Positions 25,955-33,613 of a stretch of DNA of 64,000 nt are shown in pieces; positions within the stretch are counted from its first letter, which is position 1, and each line of letters begins with the position of its first letter. This stretch comes from an uncultured cyanobacterium (GTDB lineage: Bacteria; Cyanobacteriota; Cyanobacteriia; Cyanobacteriales; Chroococcidiopsidaceae). The translations under genes were made by a program, and so were the position numbers. The notes under the pieces are model-generated. The model saw only the letters and a program-made list of their open reading frames with translations, searched no databases and was not told the origin of the DNA. The stretch is from NCBI GenBank assembly GCA_946221495.1, contig CAMIFA010000003.1, positions 17,980-81,979 of the forward strand, in the 5' to 3' direction.

Positions 25955-27121
25955 ATGAAAGCTATGATTCTGGCTGCTGGCAAAGGTACGAGGGTACGTC
26001 CAATTACCTATGTGACTCCTAAACCAATGATTCCGATTCTGCAAAAGCCAGTAATGGAATTTCTCTTAGAACTGCTACGCCATCATGGATTTGACCAGAT
26101 TATGGTCAACGTTAGTCATTTAGCTCACGAAATTGAAAGCTATTTCCGCGATGGACAACGTTTTGGCGTGGAAATTGCCTATTCGTTTGAAGGACGAATT
26201 GTAGACGGTGAACTAATGGGAGAAGCGATTGGTTCGGCTGGAGGTATGCGCCGGATTCAGGATTTCTCGCCTTTCTTTGACGATACTTTTGTTGTTTTGT
26301 GTGGTGACGCTTTAATTGACCTTGATTTAACGGCGGCGGTGAAGTGGCATAAAGCAAAAGGTGCGATCGCTACTGTAGTTATGAAATCTGTTCCCCATGA
26401 GGAAGTTTCTAGCTACGGTGTTGTTGTTACTGATGAAGATGGTCGCATCAAAGCATTCCAAGAAAAACCTGCGGTAGAAGAAGCTCTGAGTACCGATATT
26501 AATACAGGAATTTATATTTTTGAGCCAGAAATATTAAATTACATTCCTTCTGGTCAAGAGTATGACATTGGTAGCCAGTTGTTTCCCAAGTTAGTAGAAA
26601 TAAATGCGCCTTTTTACGGTATTTCTATGGACTTTCAATGGGTAGATATCGGCAAAGTTCCTGACTACTGGCAGGCGATTTGCGGCGTTTTGATGGGTGA
26701 AATTAAAAATGTGGAAATTCCTGGTAATGAAGTGCGAGAAGGCATCTACACAGGATTGAATGTTGCCGTAAATTGGGACAAGGTAGATATTAAAGGTCCA
26801 GTTTACATCGGTGGCATGACACATATTGAGGACGGCGCGAAAATTGTCGGACCAACGATGATTGGTCCTAATTGTTGGATTTGTAGTGGCGCTACGGTGG
26901 AAAATAGTGTAATTTTTGAATACTCGCGACTCGGACCTGGAGTACGCTTAGTTGACAAGCTGGTTTATGGGCGCTATTGCGTTGATAAGACTGGGGCAAT
27001 GATCGATGTCCAAGCAGCAGCTTTAGATTGGCTGATTACTGATGTGCGTCAGGCGCTGCCATCAGAACCGCCGTTAGAGCGGCAAGCGATCGCGGAGTTG
27101 CTCAGAAGTGACGCTAGCTAA
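25955..27121 (+). CDS. Sugar-1-phosphate nucleotidyltransferase with left-handed beta-helix
   Basis: The 388-residue enzyme has an N-terminal nucleotidyltransferase domain (1-235) with the signature ILAAGKGTRVRPITYVTPKP and the metal-binding CGDALIDLDL. A C-terminal hexapeptide-repeat region (about 260-345) follows, with GPVYIGGMTHIEDGAKIVGP. It makes NDP-sugars; mannose-1-phosphate guanylyltransferase or glucose-1-phosphate thymidylyl-type activity are the likeliest. I cannot decide the base or sugar from sequence alone. It may feed polysaccharide or glycan synthesis. A terminator-like hairpin follows. Confidence 0.88.
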   Translation: MKAMILAAGKGTRVRPITYVTPKPMIPILQKPVMEFLLELLRHHGFDQIMVNVSHLAHEIESYFRDGQRFGVEIAYSFEGRIVDGELMGEAIGSAGGMRRIQDFSPFFDDTFVVLCGDALIDLDLTAAVKWHKAKGAIATVVMKSVPHEEVSSYGVVVTDEDGRIKAFQEKPAVEEALSTDINTGIYIFEPEILNYIPSGQEYDIGSQLFPKLVEINAPFYGISMDFQWVDIGKVPDYWQAICGVLMGEIKNVEIPGNEVREGIYTGLNVAVNWDKVDIKGPVYIGGMTHIEDGAKIVGPTMIGPNCWICSGATVENSVIFEYSRLGPGVRLVDKLVYGRYCVDKTGAMIDVQAAALDWLITDVRQALPSEPPLERQAIAELLRSDAS

Positions 27122-27133
27122 GGCTAGTCACTA

Positions 27134-27180
27134 GGAAAAGAAGATTAAGAAGCTACTAGGCTTTTCTTCTTTTCTTTTTT
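27134..27180 (+). terminator. Rho-independent terminator after the nucleotidyltransferase gene
   Basis: The arms GAAAAGAAG (27135-27143) and CTTCTTTTC (27166-27174) are perfectly complementary, and TTTTTT follows directly. The loop is about 22 bases and contains a smaller hairpin (AGCTACTAGGCT). It lies 14 bases after the stop codon. Confidence 0.7.
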
Positions 27181-27257
27181 AGTTACCCAAACTTTTCACA
27201 TCTTCAACCATCTTTTTAGCGGTTGAACCATTTAAAACCACGCACGTATTATTGTTA

Positions 27258-27330
27258 CTGGGGCGCTAGGATTCGAACCTAGGGAATGGCGGGACCAAAA
27301 CCCGCTGCCTTACCACTTGGCGACGCCCCA
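27258..27330 (-). tRNA. tRNA-Gln (UUG)
   Basis: On the minus strand the 73-base molecule begins TGGGGCGTCGCCAAGTGGTA and folds into a full cloverleaf. The acceptor stem is TGGGGCG/CGCCCCA and the anticodon arm is GCGGG-TTTTGGT-CCCGC with anticodon TTG. The T arm is CTAGG-TTCGAAT-CCTAG. The discriminator base is G and no CCA is encoded. A 72-73 base tRNA-Gln is normal for cyanobacteria, which charge it through the Glu-tRNA(Gln) amidotransferase. Confidence 0.97.
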
Positions 27331-27529
27331 ATGAATTTACTTTAATTATCTTAGCAGTCAGTGGCGGCAGAATGTCAACTGGTTTGAGATTTTCTAATTT
27401 ACCTTGTCTCTATACTTTGTGCGTATAGGAATTTTTGCTTCTGAATTTACACTCCTTATTCTAAAAGCTAAAATTGCTGTTCTTCAGAAGATTTGCCGTC
27501 ACTGACTGGTGTGGTACTAAGTTATCAAC

Positions 27530-29272
27530 TCAGGCAGGATAAATCCGCAAGCGACGGTTAGGTTCATCGCCAAAGCTATTCGACTTCAGGCGATAATGTT
27601 CCACAAGTTCGTGCTGCATTTTCCGCACTTTAGCCGAGCGGGGTAGTAACTCTACAGGCTGTCCTTTGGGAATTACAATCTGCTCTACGGCAAGTCTAGC
27701 TTCTTCTAGGGCATCAATTTCATCTTCACTACCATTTTGACTAAACAAGCTAAGTTCGCGTTCATCGGTTGCATCAGGTTCATCTATATTCAACAATCGC
27801 CGCAAGCTGCGAGTAATTTGCGGAATGGTACTAGCTTTAATCATGTGGATGGGAACCTGACGTACTCGCGCAATGTGGCGTAACTTGGAGTGGTTTTTGA
27901 CGTGCGATCGCAGTGCTAAAATTGCATCCGCACTATCAATATCTTTAGTCAGGACTACGGGTAAGTTGAGTACCTGGATTACCTGTTCCAACTGGTGGCG
28001 GCTAACACCATACGGGTAAACGTGCAACGGCAAATCTTCGCCATTAGGTCCAGGGCTTTGAGTAAAATAACCAAAGCGATCGCTCTGCTCGAAAGACTCA
28101 TTCAGCAATCGCTCAAATTCTCGTTCTCCTACTGGTTCGCGCTCCTTAGCGGGAGACAGTGGTAACATTTGTCCATCTGCACGCCATCCTGTTACTTTTA
28201 ACCCAGGCTCAAGCCGAGAGGCAAGCGATAAACTTTCTTCCCCTCTTAGCTCTTGTCCCATACTCCTTACTGGCGGCGCTTCCCGAGTAATTGTCACCGA
28301 GCCGTTGTCATTCACTGTTCTCACTTGCGGCGATGGCTGACGACCCCGCAGCAGGCTGTCTACAGTATCAGCAACACTTTCATGCACCACCCAGCGCTGG
28401 CGTTCCGACATTTCTACGGCAATTTCAAATGTTGGCGGAGCTTTGCGTTCTAAGACTGTTTTTTGACTGCGCCGCCGTCTAGCTTCGTCGTCTCCAAGTG
28501 TTACCGCTTGGATACCACCAACTAAATCAGATAGTGTGGGGTTTTTGATCAAGTTTTCGATTTGGTTGCCGTGAGCAGTTCCTACTAGTTGCACACCACG
28601 TTCCGCGATCGTCCGCGCAGCAAGAGCTTCAAGTTCTGTACCAATTTCATCAATCACAATCACTTCTGGCATATGGTTTTCCACTGCCTCAATCATCACT
28701 TGATGCTGGAGTTCTGGACGTGCTACTTGCATCCGTCGGGCGCGACCAATTGCTGGGTGAGGCACATCACCATCTCCGGCAATTTCGTTAGAAGTGTCAA
28801 TAATCACGACACGCTTGTTCAGTTCATCTGCAAGAACACGAGCAATTTCCCGCAGAGCAGTTGTTTTACCCACACCTGGGCGACCGAGCATCAAAATTGA
28901 TTGCCCAGTTTCCACTAAGTCACGGATCATGTGAATTGTTCCGTAGACAGCGCGACCAACACGGCAGGTTAGACCAATAATTTTACCCGTCCTGTTTCTA
29001 ATGGCGCTGATCCGGTGCAGAGTCTGGGCAATTCCGGCGCGGTTATCCCCGCCAAATTCTCCTACTCGCTGGATACAATCATTTAGCTGTGCTTGAGAAA
29101 CCAATGTTTCGGAAAGGTACTCTGCTGCTAACGGGAAGCGAGCTTCTGGGCGACGACCCAGATCCATAACTACTTCAATTAAACTGTCTAGATTAGGGTG
29201 CTGCTCTAAAATCAGTTGAAGTTCTTTCGGTAAAATGTCTAGCAATTTTTGGAGGTCGTCTGTAATCGTCAT
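27530..29272 (-). CDS. ycf45: Ycf45-type AAA ATPase with R3H domain
   Basis: This 580-residue protein matches the Ycf45 family of cyanobacteria and some algal plastids. The ATPase domain has Walker A GRPGVGKTT (130-138) and Walker B VIVIDE (204-209), with AHGNQIENLIKNPTLSDLVG further on. The C-terminal R3H region, which binds single-stranded nucleic acid in other proteins, begins near RLAVEQIVIPKGQPVELLPR and ends in HYRLKSNSFGDEPNRRLRIY. Its exact role is unknown, possibly in nucleic-acid metabolism. It is separated from ldpA by 50 bases on the same strand, so the two may be co-transcribed. Confidence 0.9.
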   Translation of the reverse strand: MTITDDLQKLLDILPKELQLILEQHPNLDSLIEVVMDLGRRPEARFPLAAEYLSETLVSQAQLNDCIQRVGEFGGDNRAGIAQTLHRISAIRNRTGKIIGLTCRVGRAVYGTIHMIRDLVETGQSILMLGRPGVGKTTALREIARVLADELNKRVVIIDTSNEIAGDGDVPHPAIGRARRMQVARPELQHQVMIEAVENHMPEVIVIDEIGTELEALAARTIAERGVQLVGTAHGNQIENLIKNPTLSDLVGGIQAVTLGDDEARRRRSQKTVLERKAPPTFEIAVEMSERQRWVVHESVADTVDSLLRGRQPSPQVRTVNDNGSVTITREAPPVRSMGQELRGEESLSLASRLEPGLKVTGWRADGQMLPLSPAKEREPVGEREFERLLNESFEQSDRFGYFTQSPGPNGEDLPLHVYPYGVSRHQLEQVIQVLNLPVVLTKDIDSADAILALRSHVKNHSKLRHIARVRQVPIHMIKASTIPQITRSLRRLLNIDEPDATDERELSLFSQNGSEDEIDALEEARLAVEQIVIPKGQPVELLPRSAKVRKMQHELVEHYRLKSNSFGDEPNRRLRIYPA

Positions 29273-29322
29273 GCTTCCTAAAGTGACGTTAATAGCGATT
29301 TGGAGAACGTAAAAGAGCCTTT

Positions 29323-30477
29323 TTAGCCTGGCAATGACTTAATTTGAGCAACGAGAGAATCAGCAAGTGCTACAGCCTGCGAAAGTAATTGAGGTTCTGA
29401 CTCTAAGCGAATCGGCATAATATTATGTTTATTCATTTCTATTGTCTCTAATTGAGCGAGAATCGGTGATAGTAAAACGCGCGCATAGCTACCGTAAGCA
29501 ATACCAGAAATAGCTGATTGAGAGTAAGAGGCGGAGCTAACAATGCGCTTGTTCCCTTGTCTCCTTGTCTCCTTGTCCCCTTGTCCTGCTTTTACTGTCT
29601 TAAGTAATCCGGCTGCTCTCAGTTTGGTAACAGTGTAGCTATTTGTTCCGCCTGCTAACTGTACATAACCGGGTAAGTTGGCAGCTAAAACTTTTTGAGC
29701 TAATTTCACAGCTGCCAAAGTTGTGCCATCACCAATGTCACCGCTCATCGGTCGCCCGTCAGTCTGCCAGATTAAGGGGCAAGGAAGCGGGGTAATTAAG
29801 TTATAAAGGCTCCAAAGGTAATCAATCATGCCTTGTCCATCAGGACAGCTTATTGCTACTAGCTTAAGTCTATTTATCCAAGGTGCGATCGCCTTCCATA
29901 AGCGTTCAAATTCTGTCTCGCGCCCTACTTGAGTATGAATTTCGATTGCATCTATCCCTGTTGATAATATTAAAGGTGCAATTTCTGCTGGTGTTGATAC
30001 ATAAGAGCGGGTATAAATCAACTGTTGCGGACAAATGGGTAAACACCGACCACAACCATAGCAGCGCTCTGGCACTACTCCCGAAGCTTCATTGCCCTGA
30101 AAAATAATCGCCCCAGCCGGACAAATTCTTTCGCAAGGTCGGGGGCAGTCTGGGGGACAATCAGCTGAGTTAAACTGAGCTTTGCGAAAATGGGGATCTT
30201 GTCCATCGTTCAAGCTCACCATCAACAGAGGTAATTGGGGCGATCGCCATCCTTGACTTTGGTTAGCAGCCATTATGTCACTAGCAACTTGTAGCGCTTC
30301 CTGAGCTGCTGCAATTACAGCCGAGTCAGCTGCCACATCAATACAGTCAGCACCAGCTAATGTATAAGCCAATGTTAAATTTCTAACCGCAGGTAGATGT
30401 TGAAAGCTAGCACCGCAGATCAGCTTGAACCAGTGTCCTGCCTTTAATGAATCTAAGGGTTTGTACAGATTGCTCAC
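29323..30477 (-). CDS. ldpA: Light-dependent period protein LdpA (4Fe-4S), with a repeat-encoded insert
   Basis: LdpA in Synechococcus elongatus is an iron-sulphur protein that passes redox or light information to the circadian clock. The N-terminus (LYKPLDSLKAGHWFKLICGA) and the paired cluster motifs fit: Cys107, 111, 115 and 119, and Cys139, 142, 145 and 149 (RCYGCGRCLPICP). The 384 residues are somewhat longer than the S. elongatus protein (about 350). Part of the excess is GQGDKETRRQGNKR, encoded by an octamer repeat tract (29553-29586) near residue 300. The start is GTG. It probably forms an operon with the downstream ycf45-type gene. Confidence 0.9.
   Translation of the reverse strand: MSNLYKPLDSLKAGHWFKLICGASFQHLPAVRNLTLAYTLAGADCIDVAADSAVIAAAQEALQVASDIMAANQSQGWRSPQLPLLMVSLNDGQDPHFRKAQFNSADCPPDCPRPCERICPAGAIIFQGNEASGVVPERCYGCGRCLPICPQQLIYTRSYVSTPAEIAPLILSTGIDAIEIHTQVGRETEFERLWKAIAPWINRLKLVAISCPDGQGMIDYLWSLYNLITPLPCPLIWQTDGRPMSGDIGDGTTLAAVKLAQKVLAANLPGYVQLAGGTNSYTVTKLRAAGLLKTVKAGQGDKETRRQGNKRIVSSASYSQSAISGIAYGSYARVLLSPILAQLETIEMNKHNIMPIRLESEPQLLSQAVALADSLVAQIKSLPG
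29553..29586. repeat. Octamer tandem repeat inside the ldpA coding frame
   Basis: Four units (CCCTTGT, CTCCTTGT, CTCCTTGT, CCCCTTGT) of the dispersed octamer family lie inside ldpA. They are translated as Lys/Gly/Gln/Arg-rich sequence and the frame stays open on both sides. Confidence 0.92.
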
Positions 30478-30748
30478 ACTTCCATGCTAATGTGTGACTC
30501 CCAAAATTAGCAGGTCTTAAGCTAAATTCTACCTAAATAGTCATTAGTCACCAGGGAAGAAGGATTCTGCATACCCAAGGTAGGCAAGAGGCGTGGAGGA
30601 TATAACTAATGACCAAGGACTAATGACTCTGTGAAAGAGTTTGCTTTAGCTAATAATTGTTTGAGTAATGTCTGTGTCTACTAATAATCTTGCTGCGCCA
30701 ATGTATTGATTTGTAAAGCATATTATCTACTCTAGTTGTGTCCAATAA

Positions 30749-30980
30749 TTACCATCCTTGGGCAATAGAAGTTACTGCATCGTCACTATTATCCTTAATC
30801 ACTAATTGGTTGGTTGTATGAGATAAATTCACCCCATCTAAGGAAGTGAAATTAAGACTGTTGTCACCAGTTCCGGTAATGTCGATTGTCTCAAAAGTAA
30901 TAATTTTGGTGTTGGCAATAGCTGTTAAATCGAGATTAATATTGCTAGATTCAAATTGTCCCTGCTTAAAAACTAGGATA
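30749..30980 (-). pseudogene. Remnant of a large Ca-binding/adhesin-like surface protein
   Basis: Translation from about 30980 down to the TAA at 30749 gives about 75 residues. It includes TKIITFETIDITGTGDNSLN, LVIKDNSDDAVTSIAQGW and similar strand-turn sequence. This style (ETIDITGTGDN, then L..NS.LVI.DNS.DAV) is typical of repeats in very large cyanobacterial cadherin/haemolysin-type surface proteins. A TAG closes the frame upstream and no start or ribosome site is present. It is therefore a fragment left from a much longer gene. Confidence 0.6.
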
Positions 30981-31055
30981 ATTATCTAAAAATAGGTAAA
31001 TGAAAGAAAGTTTTAAGCAAAGCAATTGAATAAATAAATCAGCTAATTAATAGTT

Positions 31056-31352
31056 ATGAGAGCCAGAATAGAGAATATGGTTGTTTTCCTTAATAAAGAG
31101 GATGTGCCAGAGTTTAAAAAAGGTGGCTCTGTAGTGCGAAATAGTTATTTTTGGGCGCTACGCTCAATTGCAGGGCAAGCTTCGCGTTATCGTGACTGGG
31201 AATACGAATCAGAGGTATGGCTAGCACTTTCTAGAATGCTGCTGTCTTTTAGTGAGTCTGGCTATCTTGGTTTTAAAGAAACTACTCTAGAGTTTGAGCG
31301 ATCGCAAGGGGAAATTCCACCTGAACTGCGACCTGTCGCAACTTGGGAGTAA
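31056..31352 (+). CDS. Hypothetical 98-residue protein
   Basis: The frame from the ATG at 31056 gives 98 residues; a second ATG at 31077 would give 91 and fits equally well. It has no signal peptide or membrane helix. The helical, Trp/Arg/Glu-containing sequence (YFWALRSIAGQASRYRDWEY) and the Pro-rich end (GEIPPELRPVATWE) look like a small soluble protein. I do not recognise a family. It stands alone between two non-coding stretches. Confidence 0.55.
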   Translation: MRARIENMVVFLNKEDVPEFKKGGSVVRNSYFWALRSIAGQASRYRDWEYESEVWLALSRMLLSFSESGYLGFKETTLEFERSQGEIPPELRPVATWE

Positions 31353-31609
31353 CTTACTTTTAATACCAACACTAGCCCTATTGCCTTGCTGGGAAATCTC
31401 TGTTATTGCGGCGCTGAGATTTTTAATAGGTTGCTCGACACAGACAGGATTTTTTGTTAGTATATTCTTATAATAGAAATCTGTTCAAAAATTTTATTTG
31501 CGCTAATATCTCCATTATAAAATAATAGCAAAAAGTGGCTAGAAGCGCCAGCGTAAAGTAACATTTTGTCTTATAGCTATTCAGTAGCTAAATTTTTAGC
31601 TTTACTAAC

Positions 31610-32506
31610 CTAAGAAATTGGCTCAAAAACCATTTGGGGAATAAGTAGTTGCCCATCTGGGGAATTGGCTAATCGAGCAATGCCTAAAAAATGACCGTCT
31701 TGATGGTGAATTGAGATATCGGTAGAGAAATTAGCTAAATCGTTCCAGAGGACGCGCTGACCTTGACACCATTTTTGGGCAGTTGTTGATGGTAGTGTAA
31801 TAGAACTAAGGTGTTGCAACAGAGCTGCTGGTGGAATCGGGTTGAAACTTCCTTGTTGTAGAGCAACTTCTAATTGATCAAGAGTCAGACTATTTATTAA
31901 ATCAAAGCCACTACTGGCAGTACGAGTCAAAGCGGCGAGAGTGCCACCAGTTTGTAGCACTGCACCTAAGTCACGCGAGATCGCCCGAATATAAGTACCA
32001 GCACCACAAGCGATCGCTATATCCAATTGAGGAAAATCTCCATCGCGCCAGTCCAAAATTTCAATGTTGAACACATCAACTGTTCGCGCCGCAACTTCAA
32101 TTTTTTTCCCAGCTCGTGCTAACTCGTACAAACGTTTACCCTGTACTTGAATTGCGCTGTAACTAGGCGGAATCTGCTCAATTTTTCCTTCAAAGGATTT
32201 AAGCGCTGCTTTCACTGTTTCTAAACTTAATCCGGATACTGGCGCTTGTGTAATAATTTCTCCTGCTAAATCATCTGTTGTGGTAGTAATACCTAGTTGA
32301 ATCGTTGCTTTATAAGCCTTGTCTTGCCGCAGATATTGTAATAGTCGCGTTGCCTTACCCAAAGCAAGTGGTAAAACTCCTGTAGCAGCTGGATCTAAAG
32401 TTCCTCCATGTCCTACACGCTTAAGTTGCATTAGCCGTCGTACCCGCGCTACGCAATCATGAGACGTAAATCCAACTGGCTTGTTTAAATTTAGGAAACC
32501 TTGCAC
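31610..32506 (-). CDS. truB: tRNA pseudouridine-55 synthase TruB
   Basis: TruB makes pseudouridine 55 in the T loop of tRNAs. The catalytic loop VGHGGTLDPAATGVLPL carries the conserved Asp, and KAYKATIQLG and YIRAISRDLG are the other family motifs. A C-terminal PUA-like region is present, so the 298-residue protein is complete. The start is GTG in the sequence GTGCAAGGTTTC. It is a singleton; no rbfA or infB, its usual neighbours in other bacteria, is nearby. Confidence 0.94.
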   Translation of the reverse strand: MQGFLNLNKPVGFTSHDCVARVRRLMQLKRVGHGGTLDPAATGVLPLALGKATRLLQYLRQDKAYKATIQLGITTTTDDLAGEIITQAPVSGLSLETVKAALKSFEGKIEQIPPSYSAIQVQGKRLYELARAGKKIEVAARTVDVFNIEILDWRDGDFPQLDIAIACGAGTYIRAISRDLGAVLQTGGTLAALTRTASSGFDLINSLTLDQLEVALQQGSFNPIPPAALLQHLSSITLPSTTAQKWCQGQRVLWNDLANFSTDISIHHQDGHFLGIARLANSPDGQLLIPQMVFEPIS

Positions 32507-32587
32507 GTATTGGTATTATAGCAAGACGGATTCAGATTAGGACAGTCTAATCAGCGCTCCTCATTGAGCTATAAGCCTTTTAAAAAA

Positions 32588-32611
32588 GCTGATAGCTGAT
32601 AGCTGATAGCT
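32588..32611. repeat. Heptamer tandem repeat (GATAGCT), three copies
   Basis: Three head-to-tail copies of AGCTGAT/GATAGCT lie between the start of truB and the next small gene. It is another member of the short tandem repeats in this window. Confidence 0.8.
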
Positions 32612-32686
32612 AATTGCTATATCAGCAGAGGATTACCTAAATCTTCCCTAAAAAATATAACGTTTTTTGTAGGTTGTAGTAAAACT

Positions 32687-32920
32687 TTAAAGAAAATGAC
32701 AGGAGAGTAGGGCATAGGTGTAGTTGCTGCTCTCAATTGTTACAGTTACTGAATCTGTAGCAATCAAATCCTCAACATTGGAGCAAATTATCACGTCGTT
32801 AGTTTGGAACAATTTGGACAATATTTTATCTATGCTATCTTCTTGTCCGTCTGGGTTATTGCTGTGACCTACTCCAGATAGTAGCAACAGAACAAGTAAC
32901 CATTGTGTTAATTTAATCAT
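32687..32920 (-). CDS. Small putative secreted protein
   Basis: The frame gives 77 residues that begin with MIKLTQWLLVLLLLSGVGHS, a plausible signal peptide. The mature part is acidic and Ser/Thr-rich, with two cysteines (IICSN and LLSCHF) that could pair. No family is recognised, and the AT-rich DNA makes chance possible. It is divergent from the DUF433 gene. Confidence 0.4.
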   Translation of the reverse strand: MIKLTQWLLVLLLLSGVGHSNNPDGQEDSIDKILSKLFQTNDVIICSNVEDLIATDSVTVTIESSNYTYALLSCHFL

Positions 32921-33003
32921 CTAATCATAGCTGCCTTGACGCGATCGCTGTATACACAAAACACGAAATACAATGAGCCTAATAAGAAATTCGGTATATA
33001 GAG

Positions 33004-33231
33004 ATGAAGCAGCTAACTAGAATCACTTTCAATTCAGCAGTAATGGGTGGTAAACCTTGTATTAGAGGCTTGCGAGTAACTGTTGGTATGGTAATCGGGC
33101 TAATGGCATCGGGACACTCTACAGCAGAGATTTTAGCAGCCTATCCATACTTAGAAGCGGAAGACCTGCGCGAAGCGTTAGCTTATGCGGCTTGGCGTGT
33201 AGAAGAGAGAGAATTACCCCTGATAAAGTGA
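33004..33231 (+). CDS. DUF433-domain antitoxin-like protein
   Basis: The 75-residue protein shows the DUF433 pattern: ITFNSAVMGGKPCIRGLRVTV, then a helix-turn-helix-like part (GHSTAEILAAYPYLEAEDLR) and a final AAWRVEERELP. DUF433 proteins are usually DNA-binding antitoxins paired with PIN-like DUF5615 proteins, as here. The stop overlaps the start of the next gene by four bases (GTGA), typical of translational coupling in toxin-antitoxin pairs. It probably represses its own promoter; I did not identify the operator. Confidence 0.88.
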   Translation: MKQLTRITFNSAVMGGKPCIRGLRVTVGMVIGLMASGHSTAEILAAYPYLEAEDLREALAYAAWRVEERELPLIK

Positions 33232-33596
33232 AAATCCTCATTGACATGAATCTTTCCCCTACATGGTGTGAGGTGTTTGCAAAAAATGATTTTGAGGCAG
33301 TCCACTGGTCTAGTATTGGCGATCCACGAGCAGAAGATCGTACTCTTATGGAGTGGGCGCGTGCTAATGGTTATGTGGTTTTCACCCATGACTTAGATTT
33401 TGGGGCAATACTAACTGCTACTCAAGCTGCAAGCCCCAGTGTTGTTCAAGTTCGTACTCAAGATACTTTGCCAGCTAGCATAGGGAACTTGGTTATTGAG
33501 GCATTGCGTCAGTTTGAGTCTGAGTTAAAAGAGGGTGCTTTGCTGATCTTAGATGAAAATCGCTCCAGGGTTCGAATTCTGCCAATATCACGATAA
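33228..33596 (+). CDS. PIN-like (DUF5615) toxin-type protein
   Basis: I choose the GTG at 33228 (122 residues) because it overlaps the antitoxin stop and opens with the family strand VKILIDMNLSPTW, with an Asp in ILIDMN. A longer frame from 33192 lies inside the antitoxin gene. Further acidic residues occur in SIGDPRAEDRTLMEWA and in VVFTHDLDFGAIL. Together these would form the PIN-like metal site, so RNase activity is likely by family but untested. The neighbouring pcrA is convergent. Confidence 0.88.
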   Translation: MKILIDMNLSPTWCEVFAKNDFEAVHWSSIGDPRAEDRTLMEWARANGYVVFTHDLDFGAILTATQAASPSVVQVRTQDTLPASIGNLVIEALRQFESELKEGALLILDENRSRVRILPISR

Positions 33597-33613
33597 AAAT
33601 GCGAGGTAGTTAT

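Noticed and set aside
32200..33000. Insertion-sequence ends near the toxin-antitoxin pair
   Set aside because: No transposase frame or matching terminal inverted repeats are visible.
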